From AP-15 sp963733945 (GTDB lineage Bacteria > Pseudomonadota > Alphaproteobacteria > ATCC43930 > CGMCC-115725): a DNA stretch of 64,000 bases. The stretch spans positions 62,001 through 126,000 of the forward strand of contig CAVTFD010000018.1 in the NCBI GenBank assembly GCA_963733945.1, written 5' to 3'. Under the pieces are notes generated by a model. It had not been told where the DNA came from. It saw only the letters and a list, made by a program, of their open reading frames with translations, and ran no database searches. This document shows, piece by piece, positions 1 through 7,834 of this stretch (within the stretch, counting starts at the first letter, position 1; each line of letters begins with the position of its first letter). A program made the position numbers and the translations under genes.

Positions 1-512
1 CGGGAGAGCGCGGTGATGATCTCCTCGACCATGCCGTCGGCGAAATACTCCTGCTCCGGGTCACCGCTCATATTGGCGAAGGGCAGCACCGCGATCGATG
101 GCTTGTCCGGCGATGCAGGCAGTTGTTTGGCCGCAGACAGCGCGACGGCGGAGAGCCCTTCTGACGCGACTCGGGTTACCGCCGCGACAAAGCGATAGCC
201 ACGGCCGGCGACGGTCTGGATGCAGCTCCCGCCCGCGCGGCCTTGATCGAGAATCCGGCGAAGCGCGGCGATCTGCATGTTCAGATTGTTGTCCGCGACC
301 ACCGTCGATGGCCAGACCGCAACGATGATCGCCTCCCTGGAGACGAGATCGCCATGCCGCTCAACCAGCATGCTGAGAAGGTCGAGCGCGCGTGAGCCGA
401 TTGCCATCGGCACGAAAACGCCGCGCTCATCGCGCCGGAACAGTCCGCCGCCGCGCCGGTCGAGGCGGAAGCCTTCGAACAGAAAAACTTTCCCTGTGGC
501 GAGCGCGTCCAT
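1..512 (-). CDS. Winged-helix transcriptional regulator with TolB-like/adenylate-cyclase-type N-terminal module (cut by window edge)
   Basis: Reading the reverse strand from an ATG at 512 gives 170 codons with no stop before the edge. Residues about 5-100 form an OmpR/PhoB-type winged helix: the segments VPMAIGSRALDLLSMLVERH, SREAIIVAVWPSTVVADNNL and the ending QTVAGRGYRFVA are the usual helix, transactivation-loop and wing. After a short linker comes PSIAVLPFANMSGDPEQEYF and then DGMVEEIITALS, the opening of a TolB-like domain often placed after such a DNA-binding domain, ahead of TPR repeats. The family normally carries 300-400 further residues, which lie outside the window. Target genes are unknown. 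The divergent secreted protein at 678 is a candidate only by position. Confidence 0.85.
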   Translation of the reverse strand, partial: MDALATGKVFLFEGFRLDRRGGGLFRRDERGVFVPMAIGSRALDLLSMLVERHGDLVSREAIIVAVWPSTVVADNNLNMQIAALRRILDQGRAGGSCIQTVAGRGYRFVAAVTRVASEGLSAVALSAAKQLPASPDKPSIAVLPFANMSGDPEQEYFADGMVEEIITALS

Positions 513-623
513 GCGGGTGTCTCCCACGCGCCTCGAAACTTCGGACAATTTAGCACAATTTAGATTTTTTTATCGCGGCCCTATAGCGCGCGCTCCGTCT
601 ACGAGGGTTCTATCCCATGTTCG

Positions 624-650
624 AGCCGTACCCGGCTAAGCCGGTCGGCT
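624..650. promoter_or_regulatory. Nested inverted repeat between the divergent regulator and secreted-protein gene
   Basis: A perfect 13-bp palindrome, CCGGCTAAGCCGG (632-644), sits inside a second inverted repeat, AGCCG/CGGCT (624-628 and 646-650). It lies 28 bp upstream of the ATG at 678 in the intergenic space between the divergent winged-helix regulator and the small secreted protein. It could be an operator or a small hairpin in the leader. Only the symmetry and position are seen. Confidence 0.35.
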
Positions 651-677
651 TTGATTATAACCAAAGGGGCTGCTGCC

Positions 678-1133
678 ATGAAGCGCATGGGATTATGGGC
701 TATAGGGATAGGTTTGATCAGCTGTCTGGGGATCGGAACCGTGAAGCTGGGTTATGCAGACGAAAAAGATCATGCAACGACATGCTCGCTGGCTACCGTG
801 AAAGGCCGGTATCTGTTCGCTACAAGCGGGACAAATTTCCTGTCGGCGAACCAGCAGCAGTTATTTGCTCGCGCGGGATATCGCATCTTTAATGGCGACG
901 GCACCGGAACAATCATAACAACGACCAGTGAAAATGGCGTGATCGTGCTCGCAGATAGTGTCAGCGATCTGAGCTACACGGTCAACAAGGACTGTACGGG
1001 AACCTACGAAGTACTAAGAACAGGGGCAACCGCCGAGTTTTTCGTCGCCCCGAACGGCGAAGAGATGGCCGTTATCGTGACCGGTAAGGGCACCTCAGAC
1101 GCGTTTTCCAGCCGGCGGGTGGGGCTCGAGTAG
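678..1133 (+). CDS. Small secreted protein of unknown function
   Basis: A 151-aa protein with a clear signal peptide: MKRMGL, a hydrophobic stretch, and a likely cleavage before ADEKD. The ATG at 678 is chosen over the longer frame because an AAAGGGG ribosome site precedes it by about 8 nt. The mature part has two Cys (TTCSLA and NKDCTG), likely a disulfide, and beta-rich segments: GRYLFATSG, GYRIFNGDGTGTI, DLSYTVNKDCTGTYEV, FFVAPNGEEMAVIVTG. This alternation of a G-Y-F core, a D-G-x-G turn and a DCTG strand resembles a widespread group of small uncharacterised exported proteins of rhizobia-like bacteria. I infer a periplasmic or secreted beta-barrel-like fold. No function is assigned. Confidence 0.7.
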   Translation: MKRMGLWAIGIGLISCLGIGTVKLGYADEKDHATTCSLATVKGRYLFATSGTNFLSANQQQLFARAGYRIFNGDGTGTIITTTSENGVIVLADSVSDLSYTVNKDCTGTYEVLRTGATAEFFVAPNGEEMAVIVTGKGTSDAFSSRRVGLE

Positions 1134-1141
1134 TACCGTCG

Positions 1142-1410
1142 TCAGCCGAGGGTACCGGCGGCTTTTAGGGCGGCGATCTCGGCTGGGTCGAGCCAGGCGG
1201 CGAGGGCGGCTTCGGCGTTCTCGGGGCTGGTCGGCTGCGGCGGGATCGGCAGGTCGGGAACCGTCCGTGAAAAGCGCGGCGCAAGGCTGGCTGGACGACG
1301 CCGTCGATCTCGACATAGGTCCGCCACGCGGCATTGTGCGGATGATCGGGCGCTTCGTCGGTGGTCAGCACCGGCGCGAAGCAGGCATCGGTCCCTTCCA
1401 GCGAGATCCA
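1142..1410 (-). pseudogene. 3' remnant of an alpha-methylacyl-CoA racemase gene (duplicate of the copy at 3091)
   Basis: About 270 bp on the reverse strand match the last 90 or so codons of the racemase at 3091-4234. Recognisable parts are TDACFAPVLTTDEAPDHPHN, the TYVEIDG segment and the C-terminal LPIPPQP..AEAALAAWLDP. The copy lacks one base inside the run corresponding to KRGA (near 1282), so the reading frame breaks, and everything upstream of the match is absent. The match ends abruptly near 1405-1410. Many substitutions separate the copies, so the duplication is not recent. With the intact 3' end it forms a direct repeat bracketing the secreted protein gene at 1494. Confidence 0.8.
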
Positions 1411-1493
1411 ACCCGGGTGAGGGTGTCATATGAGGTTCACGCCGGTTTGGTAAACAGCCTCCGGTAAATACACAATCCGGAGGAAACCGAGGC

Positions 1494-3047
1494 ATGTCCC
1501 GATCATTTTGGCTTGGGTTGCTGTACGGTTCGGCATTGGCGGCGGGCGGGTTTTCCGGCGCGGCGCTGGCCGACGGCCAAGGCAAAGGCGGCGACACACT
1601 GGTGGTCAGCCGCGTTCAATATGTCGCGCCCTCGCCGCTTCCGGCGCCGCCCAATACATTTCCGCAAATCTTCACGAACGCCAATGTCAGCGGCATCCAA
1701 GGCAACATCTTTCTCGATTATTACGGCACTCAGGCTGGCGCGCCCCGCCGAAGCACCCTGGCATTGACCGCGAGTTCGGTGGCCCAGGGCCAGCCGATTA
1801 CAACCAGCTTCAGCTCGAAGTCCGAGGGGTCGCTGCACCTCTCGCTCGACGGCAACTACCTGACCTATATGGGCTACAATGCCTTGGCGGGCCTCGAAGG
1901 GGTATCGAATTCGGAAACGACAAACCCCGATGCGCAAATCACCGGCGCGACCGGGCCGTTCTACGATCGTGCCGTCGCGCTGATCAAATACGACGGCACG
2001 GTAACCGTGACGCCGCAAAGCTTTGCCTATAGCGGCGACAATCCGCGGGCCGCCATCTCGCTCGACGGCACCCAGTTTTACATGGCGGGCAACGCCGATT
2101 CGACGTTGAACAAAGGCGGCGCGACCGGGCCGGGTCTGACGATCGGCGCCCGTTTCGGGATGCCGGGGTCGCCGCTGTCGATCCAGCTTGGGACCTATTT
2201 CGCAACCGACCGGCCGGATGAAAGCGCAAAGCAGCATATCAAGGACAACAACTTCCGCGGGATCGGCATCTTCCCCGACGCCAACGGCAATGAAAACCTC
2301 TATGTCTCGAAAGGCAGCGGCGGCAATGGCGATGACGGGCTGTTCCAGGTTTTGAACGGAAGCTTCCCGGGCGCGACGATTGCGGATGTCGTCAACAATG
2401 GAACCGGCGCCGGCGTCCCTGTGGGGGGCACCACCAACACGATCGTCCTGCTGCTCGGCAATTACGCGACCAATCCGACGACAAACCAGCCGTCGCCGAT
2501 TACCCCGTTCGGATTTTTCTTTGCCAATCCGACGACGCTCTACGTCGCCGATGAGGGCAATTCGACGATCACCTTGCCGACCGACAGCAACGAGACCGAG
2601 ACCAGCCTGACCACCGACCCGCTCGCCGGATTGCAAAAATGGGTTCTGGTCCCGGGTTCATCGCCATATTGGCAGCTGGTTTACGTGATCACCGACGGGC
2701 TACAGATCAATCAGCCGCAAAAGATCCCGGGTTACGGTGTCCCGACCTTTACCACCGGGCTGCGCAACCTGACCGGCAAAGTCAATGGCGACGGCACTGT
2801 GACGATTTACGCGATTACTGCACAAACCAGCACGGTTTCGGGGGGCGAACCAGACCCGACCAAATTGGTTGCGGTCACCGATGAAATTGCAGCGACCCAG
2901 CTGCCGGTCGATGGCGGCAAGAGCGGCGGCAGCTGGGACGGCAGCGGGGGCGGCAACAAGCAGACGCTCGACCAGTTCGTCACATTACAGCAATCGCGCT
3001 CGGGTGAGGTGTTCCGCGGCGTCGCTTTTGCGCCCCCCGGTCAGTAA
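1494..3047 (+). CDS. Secreted beta-propeller-like protein of unknown function
   Basis: A 517-aa protein starting at the ATG behind GGAGGAAACC (1481-1490). Residues 1-27 are a signal peptide (RSFWLGLLYG..., ending GAALADG). The rest is rich in Gly, Asn, Asp and Thr, with repeated short strands ending in D/N-G turns, such as SLHLSLDGNYLTYMG, DNPRAAISLDGTQFYMAG, FPDANGNENLYVSKG and TTLYVADEGNSTI. Spacing of roughly 50-70 residues per repeat suggests a beta-propeller, as in NHL/YVTN-type secreted proteins, but no family signature is strong enough to name. It ends with a Gly/Ser-rich tract (GGKSGGSWDGSGGG). It lies between two copies of a racemase 3' end, which suggests it was caught up in a duplication. 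Confidence 0.7.
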   Translation: MSRSFWLGLLYGSALAAGGFSGAALADGQGKGGDTLVVSRVQYVAPSPLPAPPNTFPQIFTNANVSGIQGNIFLDYYGTQAGAPRRSTLALTASSVAQGQPITTSFSSKSEGSLHLSLDGNYLTYMGYNALAGLEGVSNSETTNPDAQITGATGPFYDRAVALIKYDGTVTVTPQSFAYSGDNPRAAISLDGTQFYMAGNADSTLNKGGATGPGLTIGARFGMPGSPLSIQLGTYFATDRPDESAKQHIKDNNFRGIGIFPDANGNENLYVSKGSGGNGDDGLFQVLNGSFPGATIADVVNNGTGAGVPVGGTTNTIVLLLGNYATNPTTNQPSPITPFGFFFANPTTLYVADEGNSTITLPTDSNETETSLTTDPLAGLQKWVLVPGSSPYWQLVYVITDGLQINQPQKIPGYGVPTFTTGLRNLTGKVNGDGTVTIYAITAQTSTVSGGEPDPTKLVAVTDEIAATQLPVDGGKSGGSWDGSGGGNKQTLDQFVTLQQSRSGEVFRGVAFAPPGQ

Positions 3048-3090
3048 CCCCGGCGTCATCTTCTGATAGGAGCGACTTGCCGGGCCGGGA

Positions 3091-4234
3091 TCAGCGGAGC
3101 GTGCCGGCGGCTTGGAGCGCGGCGATTTCGGCCGGGTCAAGCCAGGCGGCGAGGGCGGCTTCGGCCTGTTCGGGGCCGCTCGGCTGTGGCGGGATCGGCA
3201 GGTCGGGAACCGTCCGCGAGAAGCGCGGCGCCGGGGCCGGCTGGACGATGCCGTCGATCTCGACATAGGTCGCGCGCGCGGCGTTGTGCGGGTGATCGGG
3301 CGCTTCGTCGGTGGTCAGCACCGGCGCGAAGCAGGCGTCGGTCCCTTCGAGCAAGGCGCACCATTGGTCCCGGGTGCGGGTCTTGAATAGCTCGGCGAAC
3401 TGGGTCTGTGCCTCGGGCCAGCGCGCGCGGTCCATTTGCGGCGGCATGGTCGCTGGGGCAACGTCGAGGCGTCGCAACAGTTCGGCGTAGAACTTGCCCT
3501 CGATCGGCGCGATCGAGATCCAGCCGCCGTCGGCGCATTCGATAGACATTGTAGAAATGCGCGCCGGTATCGAGATGGTTGGCGCCGCGCTCGTGTGTCG
3601 AAAGCCCGGCCGCGACGGCGCCAACGGCCGCGGTCATCAACGACGCGACGCCGTCGATCATTGCCGCGTCGACAATTTGGCCCTGCCCGGAACGGCGCGC
3701 TTCGAGAATGCCGCAGACCAGTCCGAACGCGAGATAGAGCGAGCCGCCCGCGAAGTCGCCAAGCAAGTTCAACGGCGGGGTCGGCGGCTGGCCGCGGCGG
3801 CCGAATGCATGGAGCGCGCCAGCGAGGGCGATGTAGTTGATGTCGTGTCCGGCCGCCTGCGCCAGCGGCCCATCCTGACCCCAGCCGGTGACGCGGCCAT
3901 AGACGAGGCGCGGATTGCGCGCGAGGCAATCGTCGGGGCCGAGCCCCAGCCGCTCGGTGACGCCGGGGCGGAACCCTTCGATAAGCGCGTCGGCGCGTTC
4001 GACGAGGCGCAAGGCCAGCGCCTTTCCGTCCGCGGATTTGAGATCGACCGCGACCGACCGGCGACCGCGCAGCAGCAGGTCGTAGCGCAACGGCCGCGCG
4101 AGACCAAGATCGCTGCCGCCTGGTCGGTCGATGCGCAGCACCGTGGCACCCATGTCGGCGAGCAGCATCGCGCACATCGGCCCCGGCCCGATCCCGGCGA
4201 GTTCGATGATTTTGATCCCGGCGAGCGGTCCCAC
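3091..4234 (-). pseudogene. amacr-like: Alpha-methylacyl-CoA racemase (CaiB/BaiF class III fold), interrupted by a one-base frameshift
   Basis: The product would interconvert (2R)- and (2S)-2-methylacyl-CoA, a step for branched lipid or sterol side-chain oxidation in the cytosol. It starts at the ATG at 4234 (MGPLAGIKIIELAGIGPGP). The segment AGHDINYIALAGALHA and the NLLGDFAGGS motif carry the His and Asp used as bases in this racemase family. The third acidic residue is expected in the APIEGKFY segment. At about 3541 an extra base (AATGTCTATcGAATG) shifts the frame, and the remaining 150 or so codons continue in the neighbouring frame to the TGA at 3091. Combined length (about 380 aa) fits the family. 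It lies 12 bp behind vapC on the same strand. This may be a sequencing insertion rather than a dead gene. Confidence 0.85.
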
Positions 4235-4246
4235 ATCGCACCTCGC

Positions 4247-4633
4247 TTATTTCTCGACAAGGCCCAACGTGTGCACTTGGTAAGGCCTGATTTTCACATC
4301 CTGCGTTCCGAGGAGCAGGCGCTCGAGTAGTGCCTGCGCCACAAGCAGGCGGTCGAACGGGTCGGCGTGATGACGCGGCAGTTCAGCCGATTGCTCGGCG
4401 TGCTCGCCGGTGATCGGCAGGAGCGAAAACCGATGAGCGAGGATGGACTCGACAATTCGTTGCACGAAGCTGAGCTTCCCAATCACGCGCTTGATGCCGA
4501 TTTCCCAGACCGAGGCGGCGCTAACGAATATCTCATTGGCCGGATCGGCAATGGCATCTCTCAAGGGGCCGGCGATCATCTCCGGCTGACCGTTCCACCA
4601 CAGAAAAATATGCGTATCGAGAAGAACTCTCAC
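4247..4633 (-). CDS. vapC: PIN-domain toxin of a type II toxin-antitoxin pair (VapC-like)
   Basis: A 128-aa PIN domain, the fold of VapC ribonucleases that cut tRNA or rRNA. The metal-binding acidic residues are visible: the first Asp in LLDTHIFLWW, the Glu in SVWEIGIK and the Asp of DPFDRLLVAQA. The gene starts with GTG at 4633, inside the antitoxin stop (GTGA overlap of 4 nt), so translation is coupled to the antitoxin. Its RNA target cannot be read from sequence. The racemase gene follows 12 bp later and may share the transcript. Confidence 0.9.
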   Translation of the reverse strand: MRVLLDTHIFLWWNGQPEMIAGPLRDAIADPANEIFVSAASVWEIGIKRVIGKLSFVQRIVESILAHRFSLLPITGEHAEQSAELPRHHADPFDRLLVAQALLERLLLGTQDVKIRPYQVHTLGLVEK

Positions 4634-4872
4634 GCACCAGCCTCGAAGGCTGATTGAATGTCCGGTGGCAAGGGCTCGTCGAAATCCTCGGCGATGAAGG
4701 TGATGCCGAGCAGGTTGCCGGGCTCACGCGGTGTCGCGGCTTCGCGAAACGGCACCAGCTTGGCCTTTGGCCTGCCTGCTTTGGCGATGATGATCTGCTC
4801 GCCTTGCGCGGCCCGGTCGACCAGCTGCGATAGGTGGGTCTTTGCCTCGTAGAGATTCACAGTCTCAGTCAT
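4630..4872 (-). CDS. vapB: Phd/YefM-family antitoxin
   Basis: An 80-aa antitoxin expected to bind the PIN toxin with its C-terminal half and its own promoter with its N-terminal half. The N-terminus TVNLYEAKTHLSQLVDRAAQ followed by GEQIIIAKAGRPKAKLVP is the standard Phd/YefM pattern. The ATG at 4872 is preferred over the in-frame upstream one because MTETVNLYEA matches the family start. Its TGA overlaps the toxin GTG by 4 nt. A 17-bp perfect palindrome lies 27 bp upstream and is a candidate autoregulatory operator. Confidence 0.9.
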   Translation of the reverse strand: MTETVNLYEAKTHLSQLVDRAAQGEQIIIAKAGRPKAKLVPFREAATPREPGNLLGITFIAEDFDEPLPPDIQSAFEAGA

Positions 4873-4898
4873 AATCCCCCGGCCGCATTTGCGCACAG

Positions 4899-4915
4899 TT
4901 GGTCAACTTGACCAA
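4899..4915. promoter_or_regulatory. 17-bp perfect palindrome, candidate operator in a divergent promoter region
   Basis: TTGGTCAA-C-TTGACCAA is exactly self-complementary around its centre base. It lies between the toxin-antitoxin operon (start 4872, reverse) and the thiolase/DUF35 operon (start 5039, forward). Antitoxins of the Phd/YefM type bind palindromes at this position. The GGTC/GACC core is also reminiscent of FadR-type GntR sites that control lipid genes. Either reading is inference from symmetry and position. Confidence 0.5.
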
Positions 4916-5038
4916 GATAAACCCTGACTGAACTGGCCGCAAGACGCGGGTTCGCAATCGGGATTGACCGCGGGCGCCGGACGGTATCCGATTGGGACGC
5001 ATACCTGCACGAGCCGCCACGGGGAGGACCAGCCGCCG

Positions 5039-6211
5039 ATGAGCATCAAAGGTAAGGCCAATATCGTCGGGATCTTTGAGCATCCGACGCGCAAGGCCGA
5101 CGACAAATCGTTGTTCCAACTGCATGCCGAATGCGCCCAGGGGGCGCTCGCCGATGCGGGGCTCAGTAAGAACGACATCGACGGATATTTCTGCGCCGCC
5201 GGCGACACGCCGGGTCTCGGGGCGCTGTCGATGATCGACTATCTCGGGCTCAAATTGCGGCACTGGGATTCGACCGACACCGGCGGGTCGTCGTACCTGT
5301 TGCAGGTGGGCCATGCGGCCGAAGCGATAGCGGCCGGCAAATGCTCGATCGCGCTGATCACCTTGGCTGGAAGGCCGCGCACCGAGGGGCAGACGACCGG
5401 CACGGCGCCGCGCCCAGCGACGGTGCAGTCGGCCGAGACCGCGTTCGAGAACCCCTATGCGCCGGCGACCGCGAACATGTATGCGATGTGCGCGATGCGC
5501 CACATGTACCAATACGGCACCACCAGCGAGCAGCTCGCTTGGGTCAAGGTCGCGGCCTCGCACCATGCGCAATACAATCCGCATGCAATGCTGCGCGACG
5601 TGGTCACGGTCGAGGAGGTGGTCAATTCGCCGATGATTGCCGACCCGCTGCACCGGCTCGATTGCTGCGTGATCAGCGATGGCGGCGGCGCGATCATCGT
5701 CGCCAGCCCGGAAGTGGCGAAGAGTCTGAAGCGGCCATTGGTCAGGATCATCGGCGCCGGCGAGGCGCCCAAGCACCAGATGGGCGGGCAGATCGACCTG
5801 ACCTATTCAGGCGCGGTGCGGTCGGGGCCGGCAGCCTTTGCCGAGGCCGGGGTCAAGCCAGCCGACATAAAATATGCCTCGATCTACGACAGCTTTACGA
5901 TCACCGTGGTGATGCAGATCGAGGATCTCGGCTTTTGCGAGAAAGGCCAGGGCGGTCGGTTCGTCTCCGACGGCAATTTGATCTCAGGCACCGGCAAATT
6001 GCCGTTCAACACCGACGGCGGCGGGCTGTGCAACAACCACCCGTCGAACCGCGGCGGATTGACCAAGGTGGTCGAGGCGGTGCGTCAGTTGCGCGGCGAG
6101 GCGCATCCCAAGGTGCAGGTGCCGAATTGCGATCTGGCTTTGGCGCACGGCACTGGCGGCTCGCTCGGCACCAGGCATGGTGCGGCGACCGTGATCATGG
6201 AGAGGGAGTGA
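5039..6211 (+). CDS. Thiolase-like protein of the lipid-transfer (SCP-x N-terminal) type
   Basis: A 390-aa thiolase-fold protein starting at the ATG (MSIKGKANIVGIFEHPTRK) behind GGGGAGGA. Thiolase features are the nucleophile-loop region STDTGGSSYLLQVGHAAEAI, the YDSFTITVVMQIEDLGF block and the C-terminal ALAHGTGGSLGTRHGAATV loop with its His. The position of the usual catalytic Cys in the nucleophile loop reads Gly-Ser-Ser. This group (SCP2-thiolase-like, Ltp2-like) often lacks the normal thiolytic Cys and acts as an aldolase or acyl-CoA binding subunit with a DUF35 partner. That partner is the next gene, 5 bp downstream. A role in side-chain or branched acyl-CoA breakdown is inferred. Confidence 0.85.
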   Translation: MSIKGKANIVGIFEHPTRKADDKSLFQLHAECAQGALADAGLSKNDIDGYFCAAGDTPGLGALSMIDYLGLKLRHWDSTDTGGSSYLLQVGHAAEAIAAGKCSIALITLAGRPRTEGQTTGTAPRPATVQSAETAFENPYAPATANMYAMCAMRHMYQYGTTSEQLAWVKVAASHHAQYNPHAMLRDVVTVEEVVNSPMIADPLHRLDCCVISDGGGAIIVASPEVAKSLKRPLVRIIGAGEAPKHQMGGQIDLTYSGAVRSGPAAFAEAGVKPADIKYASIYDSFTITVVMQIEDLGFCEKGQGGRFVSDGNLISGTGKLPFNTDGGGLCNNHPSNRGGLTKVVEAVRQLRGEAHPKVQVPNCDLALAHGTGGSLGTRHGAATVIMERE

Positions 6212-6216
6212 CGGTC

Positions 6217-6609
6217 ATGCAGAGCCAGGAGCGCAAGATCCAAGCCCCGGTGCCCAATCTCGAAACAAAGGCGTTTTGGGACGCCGCCGCCGAGGGCAAG
6301 CTGATGGTCGGAAAGTGCGACGCGTGCGGTGCTGTGCACTATTATCCGCGCGCGTTTTGTCCGGTCTGCTTTAGTGACAAGACCCGGTTGCAGCAGGTTT
6401 CGGGCAACGGCACGATCTACACCTACAGCGTCATGCGCCGCGCGCCGATCCCCTACGCGATCGCCTATGTGACCTTGGCCGAGGGCCCGACGATGATGAC
6501 CAACATCGTGGATTGCGCCCTCGACAGCATCCGCATTGGCCAGGCCGTGAAGCTGGTGTTCAAGCCCAGCGACGGCGGCCCGCCAGTGCCGATGTTTACG
6601 CCGGTGTGA
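6217..6609 (+). CDS. DUF35 / OB-fold acyl-CoA-associated zinc-ribbon protein
   Basis: A 130-aa protein with an N-terminal helix (NLETKAFWDAAAEGKLMVGK), a rubredoxin-like zinc ribbon (KCDACG...CPVCFS) and a C-terminal OB fold (SGNGTIYTYSVMRRAPIPYA onward). Proteins of this family pair with SCP2-thiolase-like partners, as in ChsH2-Ltp2 of steroid side-chain breakdown, where the OB-fold subunit channels or binds the acyl-CoA. The ATG at 6217 is 5 nt past the thiolase stop. An in-frame GTG at 6208 overlapping that stop is an alternative start. The two genes are almost certainly one translation-coupled unit. Confidence 0.88.
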   Translation: MQSQERKIQAPVPNLETKAFWDAAAEGKLMVGKCDACGAVHYYPRAFCPVCFSDKTRLQQVSGNGTIYTYSVMRRAPIPYAIAYVTLAEGPTMMTNIVDCALDSIRIGQAVKLVFKPSDGGPPVPMFTPV

Positions 6610-6650
6610 TCGCAGCCCCTCGCGCCCTAATCAATAGATGGGCTGAGTTT

Positions 6651-6692
6651 GTAGCATGGGCTGAGCGCTGCGAAGCCCATCAATAATTGCAC
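6651..6692. repeat. Degraded copy of a small palindromic repeat (REP/MITE-like)
   Basis: The left part of a repeat also present at 7730-7812. The shared core is GGCTGAGCGCTGCGAAGCC followed after a few bases by ATAATTGCA. The right arm is degraded here. It precedes the SDR gene in the same orientation as the second copy, which follows it. Confidence 0.6.
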
Positions 6693-6761
6693 AAACCAAA
6701 GGAGGCTTCGGCACTCTCAACCAATCGCACCCGGCGTTATTCGGTTTACGGGAGGAAGCAC

Positions 6762-7715
6762 ATGGCATCGGTATTAGTGACCGGAACAAATTCAGGGATC
6801 GGCCTCGCCACAACGCTCGTCTTGGGCCGGGCCGGCCATCAAGTCTACGCGACTGTCCGCGACCCGTCGCGCGCGTCGCAGCTTGCTGAGGCAGTTGATA
6901 AGGAGCGATTGCCGGTATCGATGCTTACGATGGATGTCGACCTCGATGAGTCCGTGAAGCAAACCATCGATCAGATTTACGCCAGCGGGCGGGACATCGA
7001 TACGTTGGTAAACAATGCAGGCATCGAGCGTCTCGGCTCGGTCGAAGATCTGCCGATCGAAGTGTTTCGCGCGGCGATGGAGACCAATTATTTTGGTGCG
7101 CTGCGTTGTATCAAGGCGGTGTTGCCGCGGATGCGCCAAAACCGCAGCGGTAGTATCGTCAACTTGGCATCGGTCGCCGGACGAATTGCAGTGTCGCCGT
7201 TCGCGCCGTACAACGCCTCCAAATTCGCGCTGGAAGCACTGAGCGAAGTCCTCGCGCAGGAGGTCAAGCCCTTCAACATCCGCGTCGCGATTGTCGAACC
7301 GGGTATGATCGACACGCCAATGGCCGAGCGAATTGCTACACCGGCCGGCGCGTCATACTATCCGCAACGAGCCCGTATCGCGGGCTTGTTCCGGGCTCTC
7401 CCAACGTAACCCGCTAGTTTTTCTGGTAGATATTTTGTTCTATTCAGGAGGAGTTTTCTCCGGGTGACGTCCAAGAATTTGCCGCATCTCCCCAACGCAA
7501 ACGCGCCGGCGGTTGTGGCGGAGAAGATCCGCGAGATCATCGAGAGCGGAACCTGGCAGCTACGCCATCTAGCGGGTGCCGATGCCCAGGCATTTCTCGA
7601 TTGGCGCGCAGCAAGGAATGATGAGGCCTGGATTGACCTGTTCGCGGCTGAAGACGACGTCTGGTACGACAGCATCCGGAGCGATTTCGGCATCGACACC
7701 CGCCCCCCAACCTAA
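6762..7715 (+). pseudogene. Short-chain dehydrogenase/reductase interrupted by a 90-bp insertion
   Basis: A classical SDR: cofactor motif TGTNSGIGLA, the NNAG motif (LVNNAGIERLG), Ser in IVNLASVAG and catalytic Tyr/Lys in YNASK. The ATG at 6762 follows GGAGGAAG. The frame stops at 7407-7409, just after IAGLFRALPT. The C-terminal SDR segment (VVAEKIREIIESGTW ... DDVWYDSIRSDFG) resumes downstream and runs to 7715. The two parts are in the same frame and joined by 90 extra bases, bounded by near-identical CTCCCAACG/CTCCCCAACG. A ribosome site and GTG (7446-7466) inside the insert could restart translation of the C-terminal part. As read, the catalytic domain is complete and the last 75 or so residues are separated. 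Confidence 0.8.
7398..7487 (+). other. 90-bp in-frame insertion inside the SDR gene
   Basis: The segment between the two CTC(C)CCAACG copies (7398 and 7488) is more AT-rich than its surroundings (GTTTTTCTGGTAGATATTTT). It adds stop codons and carries an AGGAGGA followed 12 nt later by GTG. Removing exactly 90 bases rejoins FRAL to PNANAPAVVAEKIRE in frame, which reads as a normal SDR C-terminus. It has no terminal inverted repeats that I can see. Confidence 0.55.
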
Positions 7716-7729
7716 ACCAACCAGCGCTC

Positions 7730-7812
7730 GTAGGATCGGCTGAGCGCTGCGAAGCCATCGATAATTGCATGCGCGTCAAGTGGCGGGCTTTGGTACCCTC
7801 AGCCCACCCTGT
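7730..7812. repeat. Small palindromic repeat (REP/MITE-like), better preserved copy
   Basis: It opens with GTAGGATCGGCTGAG and closes with CTCAGCCCACCCT, imperfect inverted ends. The core GGCTGAGCGCTGCGAAGCC is shared with 6651-6692. Elements with the GTAGGGTGGGCTGAGCG...CTCAGCCCACCCTAC pattern are common intergenic repeats in alphaproteobacteria. It ends just before the ribosome site of the aldolase-like gene. Confidence 0.55.
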
Positions 7813-7834
7813 TCGGTTGATGAAGGAGACAGTT

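Noticed and set aside
1142..1597. Open reverse frame of 151 codons
   Set aside because: It is the shifted 3' remnant of the racemase gene followed by unrelated sequence. No start signals or family similarity in the upstream part.
1503..2636. Long reverse open frame under the secreted propeller gene
   Set aside because: The forward frame has a ribosome site, a signal peptide and blade-like repeats. The reverse one has none.
3541..3541. Programmed +1 frameshift in the racemase
   Set aside because: No slippery sequence, rare codon or internal Shine-Dalgarno is evident, and neighbouring genes show the same type of extra base. Error or mutation is simpler.
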